NCBI RefSeq assembly: GCF_008329985.2
Contig: NZ_CP038437.2
Span: 186,001-250,000, forward strand
Direction of reading: 5' to 3'
Length of the DNA stretch: 64,000 nucleotides
Source of the DNA: Halomonas binhaiensis
GTDB lineage: Bacteria; Pseudomonadota; Gammaproteobacteria; Pseudomonadales; Halomonadaceae
The position numbers and the translations under genes were made by a program. The notes below the pieces were generated by a model. That model was not told where the DNA came from and did no database searches. It was given only the letters and a program-made list of their open reading frames with translations. Positions within the stretch are counted from its first letter, which is position 1. The number at the start of each line of letters is the position of its first letter. Below, piece by piece: positions 57,801 to 64,000 of the stretch.

Positions 57801-60800
57801 AGCTCCTCCTGTGACAGAAGCTCCTCCTGTGACAGAAGCTCCGCCCGGGCGGTGGAAGAAGGAGAAAATTGTATGGAATACAGCTGCATTCCCTGGTCGG
57901 CCTGCTCGAGGGAGATCCGCTGTATAGGGGCCGAGCTCCATTGCTCCAACAGGTCCTGCAAGTCTTCCGCTTCACAGCTCTTGCCATGGAGGCTGTCGAG
58001 GCCAGGGCTGGCACACAGACTATCCCACCAATGGCTTGGCGGCGTGTAGAGCACCAGAAGCCTGGCATCGGGTTTCAGGTGGCGCGAGAGCTGGGATAGC
58101 TGCTGGCCTACCGTTTCCCGGGATTCCGGGCTGAGTGAGATAACCGCGAACTGAGCCTGGGCCGATGGTGCTGTGTCATCGGAGAGAGAGTCCACCTGTA
58201 TCAGGGGGTGTCTTTCCTTCAGGCGTGAGGCATGGTGCAGGCCGTCATCATCACTGGGCAGCAGGGCGAGATCGACGCGGTCTGCATCAAGGAGCCTGCT
58301 GAACCATTCTCCCAGTCTGGGCACGGCAATACCGGCCTCGACGATGCTCAGGCGCTGCTCGACTGCCAGGCCGGCGATGTGTTCCTGCAGGGCTGCACAC
58401 AGGTGCTCTCCCAGAGATGCCCAGCCTTGGGTGGAAAGCGTATGAGGCGCGAGAGCAGCCAGGTGTTCAGGGGTCAGATCAAGTGAGTCTGCCTCGATAG
58501 CGCCCTGGAGCAGTCCAAGTAGATTGAGACCATGGCGCCCGACGCGCTGGATCAGTGGCAGAGCGTCGGGGTATTCACCGATCATCATCTGCCAGATGGC
58601 TTCCGGGCGTATCTGTGGGTGTTGCTGAGACGATGGCTCCTCGTCGTTGGGCTGGCGCGTCCAGCCGCTGTCGTCGCTTACCAGGATGCCGGCATCTTCC
58701 AACTGCGTGAGCAGATGATGCCATTGCTGGGCGGTGCCGGGGTATTGCGCGTGATAGTGGTCAAGGTCGGCCTTTTCCAGGCGTTCGGCATGGCCGAGAG
58801 CGACCAGGGCCTGATCGGCGAAAGCTTCGCTGAGGCGGTCCAGTAGTGGGTTGAGCTCCTCAGCATAGCGTGACCGAGTGGCCAGGGCGACGCTGTCACC
58901 CAACCGACCGAGGCTGTCGTCGACGGCATCCCATGCCATGGTGGCCTGCGCATGAGGATGCGGTGCAGGTGTCAGCACATTGGCAACGAAGCTGAGGCTG
59001 GTGCTTCTCGTCTGTTTCAGGCGCACCAGGCGGAAGCGGGTGGCATCGAGATGAGCCACACACATGCCGGCGGCATCGAACAGGCTGAAGTCCGCCGTGA
59101 ATGAGTGTGGTGCACGCTTGCGCAATGTCGCTGTGGCGAGCACTGGCAGGCCTGCATCAGTGCGCATCTGCAGACGATCGATGCGTACCGGGACAAAAGC
59201 GAAGCCCGAGGCGGCTGCCTCGCTGTCGGCCAGCAATGGCAAGAATAGCTGGAACGCACTGTCAAGCCGGCCAGGCGACAGGTGCTGCAGAGCTTCTTCC
59301 GGACGGGAAATCTCTCCAAACTGGCCGATGATCGTGTCACCTTCGCGCCAGATGCCTTCCAGCGCCTGGAAAGCTGGGCCGTAGTCGAGACCAACCTTGC
59401 TGGCCATGGCCAGGTGCTGCTGCAGACTGACATCAGGCTGGCGCAGGGGGAGTGTGGGAGCTTCTCTTTCCAGCAGGGTGCCGAGACTGTCGGTCAGAAC
59501 CCGGGCCTTGGCATTGAGCTGCCAGTCACCTGCTTCCAGAGTATCCCTCGATTCAATATGTATGTGCCCTTGGTGCCTGTTCAGACGCAATCGAGAGCGT
59601 CGCCCATGGGACGCGTCCAGCATCATCGGTGCCAGGATTTCGAGGGATTCCAGCTCGATCTTCTGTGCTTCGCGGTGATGGATGGCCGCTGCCAGGCTCA
59701 TTTCCACATAGCCTGCACCCGGGAAAACGGGGGCATTACCGACACTATGGTCGGCCAGCCATGGCAAGCGCTCGATATCGAGCTGGCTCTGCCAGCACTT
59801 ATCGACACCATCGAAAAGTGCTTGGCGGTAACCGAGCAAGGGGTGCTCAAGGTGACGGTCGATCAACCCCCATTTATGGCCGGTTCCCGGCATCCAGTGC
59901 TGTTGGCGCTGCCAAGGGTAATGCGGCAGTTCCACAAAACGACCGGTAATGGGGAACACCTTGTGGGTATTCAGTGCTATTCCGCTCAGCCAGAGCTGGC
60001 CAAGACATTTGTGCAGGTCCCGGACACTGTCCCCATCGCGCTGCAGCGAAGAAATGATGGTGCAGGCATGGCCGCTGTCTTTCTGGGCATCCTGAAGATA
60101 GCGCTTCAGTACCGGATGGGCGCCGATCTCGACAAACACATTGGCCTTGGCATCGAGCAACTGGCGAAGTGCTTCGGTGAAGCGTACGGGCTGGCGAATG
60201 TTCAGCCACCAATAGTTGGCGTCGAGAGCACTGGTATCGAAGACGTCGCCAGAAACAGTGGAGTAGAGCGGTATCTCTGATGCACGCGGTGAGATGTCCG
60301 CCAGAGCGCTGATGACATTCTGCTCGATCGGTGCCATGGCGCTACTGTGGAAGGCGTAGTCCAGCGGCAGACGGAAGCAGGCGATCTGCTGCTCGACCAG
60401 ACACTCTTCCAGAGCCTCCATGCTGGCCTTGGGGCCTGCCAAGGTCACACCACGGACACTGTTGTCTCCTGCCAGGGCAATGTCTTTGAAACGTGGGTCA
60501 TTCAGCCAGGTGCGGGCACTCTCGGCATCCATCACCGCAGCGGTCATGACCCCTTTGCCCTTGGTCAGCCCCTGGAAATGACTTCGTTGGGTGATGACAG
60601 CAACGGCATCCTCCAGGCTCAGGGCGCCGCATGCCCATGCTGCTGCGACTTCACCGACGCTATGTCCGACGACCGCGGAAGGCGTGATGCCCCAGTGGCG
60701 CAATGACTCTGTCAGGCCCACCTGGAGGGCGAACAGGGCGGGTTGGGCGATCTCGGTACGCTCGAATCGTTCGTTGCCGTTGAGGCCCTCGAGTTCTTCT

Positions 60801-62557
60801 CTTATCGAGAAGTTGCCCTGTGGGCGAAACAGTTCATCGACTTGATCGATGGTGGCACGGAATACCGAGCAGTGATCCAGCAAGGCCCGTCCCATGGTTT
60901 CCCATTGGCAGCCATTTCCGGAATAGACGAATACCGGACCCTGCGCATCGCTCTGGCGCTGCAGGGCAATCACTTCATTGTGGCTGTCCTCGCGCTTGGC
61001 AAAGGCACGCAAGGCAGAGCATGCCCGGGTACGATCATTGGTGATGATGACGGCGCCATGTTTGAGCTGCGCACGCTGTGTTTCCAGCGCATGGGCGATG
61101 TCGTAGAGACTGTCCGAACCATGTTCGAGCAGATCAGCCAGGCGCGAGGCCTGTTCGCGCAGGCCGTTGTCGCATTGGGCCGAAATGCGTAGTGGCAGGC
61201 GCCTTTCCGCTACCTCTTCGCTGGATGCTGGCGCACTGTGTGCCTCGGCCGAATGTTGAGGGCCCGCTGTGGATTGTGCCTCCTGGGGGGACTGCAGAAT
61301 GACATGGGCATTGGCACCACCGAAGCCAAAGGAGTTCACGCCGATGGTCAGTGTACCTTCCGCCGGAAGCGGGCGTGCCTCGGTGACGATATCCAGGTTC
61401 CACTCATCTTGCTTGATGTGGGGGTTCAGCTTGCGGATGCCGATCGTTGCTGGAACTTCCCGATGCATCAGGCTGTAGAGCGCCTTGGCCAGGCCGGCGA
61501 CGCCGGAGGCAGTTTCCAGGTGGCCGATGTTGCTCTTGACCGACCCTATCGGCAAGGGACGTGAACGAGCCATGCCCAGGGCGTGGCCGATGGCGTGTGT
61601 CTCGATGGGATCACCGACGGCGGTACCGGTGCCATGGGCCTCGAGATAGTCGATATCCTCGATATCGATTCCGGCGTCGGCATAGGCCTGACGCATCAGT
61701 GCGATCTGCGCATCCGGATTGGGTACGGTCAGGCCGGTCTTGTGGCCGTCAGTATTGACCGCAGTACCCGCGACGACAGCGAGAATGCGATCACCGTCGG
61801 CAAGTGCCTGGTCATAGTCCTTGAGCAGAAACAGCCCAGCACCTTCCGAGCGCACATAGCCGTCGCCCGATTCGTCGAAGACACGGCAGCGGCCATTGGC
61901 CGAGAGCATGCTGGCCTTGGTGAAGACAATGAAACCAAAGGGGTGCAGATGCAGGCTGACGCCGCCAGCCAGAGCGGTGTCACATTCGCCGGCGCGAATT
62001 GCCTGGCAGGCCTGGTGGAATGCGACCAGCGATGATGAGCAGGCGGTATCCACCGCCATGCTTGGGCCCTTCAGGTCAAATACGTATGAAATACGGTTGG
62101 CCGCAATGCTGGAAGTATTGCCGGTGGCAGATGGCGAGTCGAGCGCTTCCAGGTCATCGGCATGGCGATAGGCATAGTCGAGGCTCGAAATGCCAAGATA
62201 GACGCCACAGCGAGACCCCCGCATGTTCGATGCGGGGATTCCGGCATGCTCCGTCGCTTCCCAGGCAAGTTCGAGCAGCATGCGCTGCTGCGGGTCCATA
62301 TGGGCGGCTTCACGAGGCGAAATGCCAAAGAAGGTGGCGTCGAATTCACCGATGCCTTCTCCCAGGCTGCCTGCGGCAAAGGTGACGCTGGTACCGGGAT
62401 GTTGGCGGTTGGGGTGTTGATAGATCTCATGGTCCCAACGTTGACGGTCCACCTCGGTGACAAGGTCAGTTCCATTCTTGAGGCTTTCCCAGAACGACTC
62501 GCCGTCGGCTGCGGGAAACCGGTGAGCGGCTCCAATGATCGCTACACGCCTTGTCAT
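54836..62557 (-). CDS. Highly reducing type I polyketide synthase, single module, no thioesterase
   Basis: A 2573-residue iterative-looking synthase with the fungal HR-PKS order. KS (1-425; DTACSSSL near 173, EAHGTGT and NIGHLE), AT (540-860; GHSVGE near 631, YAFHS as malonyl-leaning specificity motif), DH (900-1180; DHSVGNAPVFPG near 939, DSAFQ near 1100), a methyltransferase-like region (1200-1700) without a SAM-binding glycine motif, ER (1790-2110; VLVHGAAGGVG near 1979), KR (2150-2400; GGLSGFG, YSS and Y..N active residues; LDD-type VIDDG) and ACP (2440-2540; GFDSL near 2496). Each extension can thus be fully reduced, giving a saturated chain. AGGAG precedes the ATG, which overlaps the sulfatase stop. 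An oxoamine synthase follows. Confidence 0.95.
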   Translation of the reverse strand: MTRRVAIIGAAHRFPAADGESFWESLKNGTDLVTEVDRQRWDHEIYQHPNRQHPGTSVTFAAGSLGEGIGEFDATFFGISPREAAHMDPQQRMLLELAWEATEHAGIPASNMRGSRCGVYLGISSLDYAYRHADDLEALDSPSATGNTSSIAANRISYVFDLKGPSMAVDTACSSSLVAFHQACQAIRAGECDTALAGGVSLHLHPFGFIVFTKASMLSANGRCRVFDESGDGYVRSEGAGLFLLKDYDQALADGDRILAVVAGTAVNTDGHKTGLTVPNPDAQIALMRQAYADAGIDIEDIDYLEAHGTGTAVGDPIETHAIGHALGMARSRPLPIGSVKSNIGHLETASGVAGLAKALYSLMHREVPATIGIRKLNPHIKQDEWNLDIVTEARPLPAEGTLTIGVNSFGFGGANAHVILQSPQEAQSTAGPQHSAEAHSAPASSEEVAERRLPLRISAQCDNGLREQASRLADLLEHGSDSLYDIAHALETQRAQLKHGAVIITNDRTRACSALRAFAKREDSHNEVIALQRQSDAQGPVFVYSGNGCQWETMGRALLDHCSVFRATIDQVDELFRPQGNFSIREELEGLNGNERFERTEIAQPALFALQVGLTESLRHWGITPSAVVGHSVGEVAAAWACGALSLEDAVAVITQRSHFQGLTKGKGVMTAAVMDAESARTWLNDPRFKDIALAGDNSVRGVTLAGPKASMEALEECLVEQQIACFRLPLDYAFHSSAMAPIEQNVISALADISPRASEIPLYSTVSGDVFDTSALDANYWWLNIRQPVRFTEALRQLLDAKANVFVEIGAHPVLKRYLQDAQKDSGHACTIISSLQRDGDSVRDLHKCLGQLWLSGIALNTHKVFPITGRFVELPHYPWQRQQHWMPGTGHKWGLIDRHLEHPLLGYRQALFDGVDKCWQSQLDIERLPWLADHSVGNAPVFPGAGYVEMSLAAAIHHREAQKIELESLEILAPMMLDASHGRRSRLRLNRHQGHIHIESRDTLEAGDWQLNAKARVLTDSLGTLLEREAPTLPLRQPDVSLQQHLAMASKVGLDYGPAFQALEGIWREGDTIIGQFGEISRPEEALQHLSPGRLDSAFQLFLPLLADSEAAASGFAFVPVRIDRLQMRTDAGLPVLATATLRKRAPHSFTADFSLFDAAGMCVAHLDATRFRLVRLKQTRSTSLSFVANVLTPAPHPHAQATMAWDAVDDSLGRLGDSVALATRSRYAEELNPLLDRLSEAFADQALVALGHAERLEKADLDHYHAQYPGTAQQWHHLLTQLEDAGILVSDDSGWTRQPNDEEPSSQQHPQIRPEAIWQMMIGEYPDALPLIQRVGRHGLNLLGLLQGAIEADSLDLTPEHLAALAPHTLSTQGWASLGEHLCAALQEHIAGLAVEQRLSIVEAGIAVPRLGEWFSRLLDADRVDLALLPSDDDGLHHASRLKERHPLIQVDSLSDDTAPSAQAQFAVISLSPESRETVGQQLSQLSRHLKPDARLLVLYTPPSHWWDSLCASPGLDSLHGKSCEAEDLQDLLEQWSSAPIQRISLEQADQGMQLYSIQFSPSSTARAELLSQEELLSQEELLSQEKPSAHDENVNDEASGTLEAHYLLIGNSENAALAQSLKTALQANGLSATCCDPDALAREELSLDEIAPEASSLHLIDLRGLSRASDETEQCTWLATWVRLLEGLERPHRLWIMTQGVAALLQVHKPLVDAVSSMPLAAASWGFARSMANEISYSHVTLVDTPPCSDSKWSSALLQAMSNELSHPDNETELAYDAEGRRYAVRLRVMPQPSPAQVPAGTLDDPADTLDKEPGKLTASTAETQQLTVTLPGQLRHLAWKARPLPEVGADDVQVQVRATGLNFRDVMYTLGLLSDEAIENGFAGATLGLEFSGVVERVGSNITDLSPGDSVVGFGPNSFSERLVASRSALTALPAGIDFAAAATIPTTFFTVYYALKHLAQVEPGERVLVHGAAGGVGLAAIQIARWLGAELYVTVGSEEKADFLRLYGVERIYHSRQLTYAEEILRDTQGKGVDVVLNSLAGEAIAQNFRALAPFGRFLELGKRDFYENTPVGLRPFRNNLSYFGIDSDQLMKEKPELTARLFREMMALFEDGTLHPLPYTAFDHHRVIEAFRYMQQARQIGKLVVTREPQQSLVEEQPRREDETQAPPTAFALDRQASYLVTGGLSGFGLSTAEWLARRGAGHLILLSRRGPASEEAQQGIERLRALNVEVTALACDITDRDELAAVIADCGTTLPPLKGIVHAATVIDDGLIRHLDRERIERVLAPKILGARNLHELTQHQPLDLFVLYSSATTLFGNPGQANYVAANCWLEGLAAYRRQQGLAATCVYWGAIEDVGFLARNTRTLEALQERLGGSALQSAAALDTLGQLLATQQSHVGVLELDWHALARFLPTDQAPRFHELSTAAGDSDEHHDNGSELLEQLQCMTAEEMHSTLVSVLRNELATILLIDPEQIDSQQSVYELGFDSLMGVELMTAIEARLKIQLPVMVMSEATSLDKLAQVLVRKLTQGESEEEDGARSALALANAHGSVEAVAMITEEPAQ
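57789..57842 (+). repeat. Exact 18-bp triplication inside the polyketide synthase
   Basis: TCCTGTGACAGAAGCTCC occurs three times head to tail and encodes repeated ELLSQE in the linker between the inactive methyltransferase-like region and the part before ER. A related 21-bp pair lies at 57110-57150. The frame is kept. Confidence 0.95.
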
Positions 62558-64000
62558 CGCTGCTCCTGTAACTCAATTCGTTGTTGTTCAGTGCCATGTG
62601 ATTCGACGCTCTCTGCCGGGTCACGGGGCTGGCTGAATAGTGCAAGGTCCTGCCACAAGCGTTCGGCAAGATTTTCAATATTGGTGGGATGTTCTGCTAC
62701 TTCAGAATCGATGGATTCTCTGGAACGGGGAGGTAACGTGCTCCAAAGCAGATAATGGCTGTGTCCGGAGGGTGCCCCGAGCGCCTCATAGACGCCTTCC
62801 ATGATAGGGACATGGTCTCCGTACCAGCACATCAACCCATGTCGGGGCTGCTGGCTCAGGCTGTGACTCAACTCATTGGCCATATGGTCGGCATTGCGCA
62901 GATGACGCAGATAGACGGCCAGGGTATTGGCGTCCTTTGGCTCGAGGCATCCGCTTATCTCCTCCGGAAGACGCTGCAGCCATGCCGGATCAGCGGTTTC
63001 CAGGTGGAGGGGGCCGTGGTTTTCCATGGTGATGACGAAAACCATCAAAGGCGCATCCGTAGCTGATGCCAGCAGGGTATGTACCTTGCGTGCCACGGCA
63101 GCATCGCCAATGTACTGTCCGTTCCTGTCGCTATGGTCGAAGTCAGCGATATCGATGAATTCATCGAAACCGAGCTTCGGCATGACCTGGTCACGACAGT
63201 AGAACGTCGCGGGATACGGGTGTACAGCAACACAGCGATAGCCGAGGCGCTTGAGAGAGGCCACCAGGTTCGGGACCGGCTGCTTGGCCAGTTGCCGATA
63301 TGGATTGAACTGGTGCATGCCCAGGTCGCTGCCGCTCAGGCCTGTCAGAAAGGCGGTTTCGCTACGCACGGTATTGGCTCCCCAGACGGGAACCGACAGC
63401 TCTCCATGTGCATGGCTGCTTGCCTTCAGGGCATCCCAGTGACCCAGCAGATCCTGAGCCAGGGCTGGCTGCCATGTGCGCGGATCGAAGAACGCTTCAC
63501 TCTGCACGATCACGATATTGGGCAGGGAGGAGGTCGTGACAGCCTGTCTGTCTGGGTGGCGAAAGCAGGCAGGTGTCTTGACCGGGTCTATGGCGCGTCT
63601 GGGATACAGGCCGTAGGCCCAGAAGAAACTGATCAGGCCCAGTCGGTACAGGTCATTCTCTGGCTGCAGCATGATCTCTGGTCGACGGCGGAGGCTAAAC
63701 GGTAGAAGCAGGCCACCCACGGCAGCGATGACAGCAACACTGGTCAAGAAGGAACCGGCACCATGGGTCGAGACCAGGGAAGGCTCCCACCATAGAAAGG
63801 CAGCGAATGCCAGGAAGCCGGAGGTGCTGGCCGCAATGGCCAGGCCCAGGCCGAAAAATGGCACGTAAAGGCGCGGATGACGAATGGCATCCAGAAAATA
63901 TTCGAAGTCCTGTACCAGGAAAGGCTCCCTCAAGCTCGACCACTTGCTGCGACAAGATTGCACGATGACGAGGTGAAGGACGTTCAACAGGCCTGCACTC
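62554..64000 (-). CDS. Membrane sulfatase-like transferase of the LtaS type (N-terminus outside window)
   Basis: At least 482 residues; the frame stays open to the window edge, so the true start lies beyond 64000. Hydrophobic helices are followed by an extracytoplasmic sulfatase/alkaline phosphatase-like domain: NIVIVQSEAFFDP near residue 160 of the visible part, WGANTVRSETAFLTG with the nucleophile-region Thr/Ser near 205, ITMENHGPLH near 320, and WYGDHVPIME near 395, providing metal ligands. LtaS-like enzymes move phosphoglycerol or phosphoethanolamine onto lipids or glycans. Its stop overlaps the polyketide synthase ATG, so both belong to one operon and it may modify the product or its membrane anchor. 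Confidence 0.82.
   Translation of the reverse strand, partial: SAGLLNVLHLVIVQSCRSKWSSLREPFLVQDFEYFLDAIRHPRLYVPFFGLGLAIAASTSGFLAFAAFLWWEPSLVSTHGAGSFLTSVAVIAAVGGLLLPFSLRRRPEIMLQPENDLYRLGLISFFWAYGLYPRRAIDPVKTPACFRHPDRQAVTTSSLPNIVIVQSEAFFDPRTWQPALAQDLLGHWDALKASSHAHGELSVPVWGANTVRSETAFLTGLSGSDLGMHQFNPYRQLAKQPVPNLVASLKRLGYRCVAVHPYPATFYCRDQVMPKLGFDEFIDIADFDHSDRNGQYIGDAAVARKVHTLLASATDAPLMVFVITMENHGPLHLETADPAWLQRLPEEISGCLEPKDANTLAVYLRHLRNADHMANELSHSLSQQPRHGLMCWYGDHVPIMEGVYEALGAPSGHSHYLLWSTLPPRSRESIDSEVAEHPTNIENLAERLWQDLALFSQPRDPAESVESHGTEQQRIELQEQR

Noticed and set aside
1..64000. Insertion sequences, prophage, rRNA or tRNA genes
   Set aside because: No transposase, integrase or phage structural protein is encoded in any plausible frame, and I recognise no tRNA cloverleaf or rRNA sequence. 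A tRNA could be missed by eye.

Overview
The window reads as a chromosomal segment of a moderately GC-rich gammaproteobacterium. A Halomonas-like member of the Halomonadaceae is my best guess, from the mix of arcD-arcA, an SLC13 carrier with glycerate kinase, paoABC, cysQ-cysD-cysNC and cysB. That placement is inference from gene content, not a phylogeny. Most genes are ordinary GC-rich proteobacterial genes. AT-rich spacers at about 2.27-2.56, 26.5-27.1, 42.2-43.4 and 53.0-53.5 kb mark places where accessory blocks probably joined.

Layout. 0-2.1 kb: end of arcD and complete arcA (arginine deiminase route), followed by a decayed C-terminal fragment of an AcoR-type regulator. 2.6-5.4 kb: SLC13-type transporter and glycerate kinase. 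5.5-7.4 kb: an ABC exporter behind a perfect SoxR box. 7.5-12.7 kb: a sigma-54 activator divergent from a flavin monooxygenase and a zinc alcohol dehydrogenase, with a -24/-12 promoter and inverted-repeat upstream sites. 13.0-18.5 kb: a small lipoprotein, an AraC regulator and the periplasmic molybdenum aldehyde oxidoreductase paoABC. 18.8-26.4 kb: an acyltransferase, hicAB toxin-antitoxin, a 990-residue acidic LysM protein, and a divergent AraC regulator/MFS pair.

26.5-44.3 kb is a nonribosomal peptide island. It holds a possible leader peptide with a terminator, a 45-codon ORF overlapping the synthetase start, a four-module C-A-T synthetase with a terminal thioesterase, an MbtH protein, an Sfp/EntD-type phosphopantetheinyl transferase, a small coiled-coil protein and a degenerate EAL protein. 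The synthetase is split by a one-base deletion between A1 and T1. That deletion lies inside a block of about 1.05 kb that is otherwise identical to the matching part of module 3, so either a recent conversion with a fresh mutation or an assembly error is possible.

44.7-52.5 kb is housekeeping: cysB, a DUF1501/DUF1800 pair, and the sulfate activation genes cysQ-cysD-cysNC. 53.5-64.0 kb (minus strand) is the most unusual block. An LtaS-like sulfatase gene overlaps by ATGA a 2573-residue single-module highly reducing polyketide synthase (KS-AT-DH-inactive MT-ER-KR-ACP, the fungal HR-PKS order). The synthase has no thioesterase and is followed by a stand-alone alpha-oxoamine synthase. This is the logic by which fumonisin and sphinganine-analogue pathways release a polyketide chain as an amino ketone. 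The predicted product is a long-chain amino ketone or amino alcohol; no product is known from the sequence.

A trait running through the window is short tandem duplication (units of 14-21 bp, often multiples of three inside genes). It occurs in gene spacers, in synthetase linkers, in the polyketide synthase and in the junction between polyketide synthase and oxoamine synthase, where it has made a 20-codon mini-ORF linking the two genes by ATGA overlaps.
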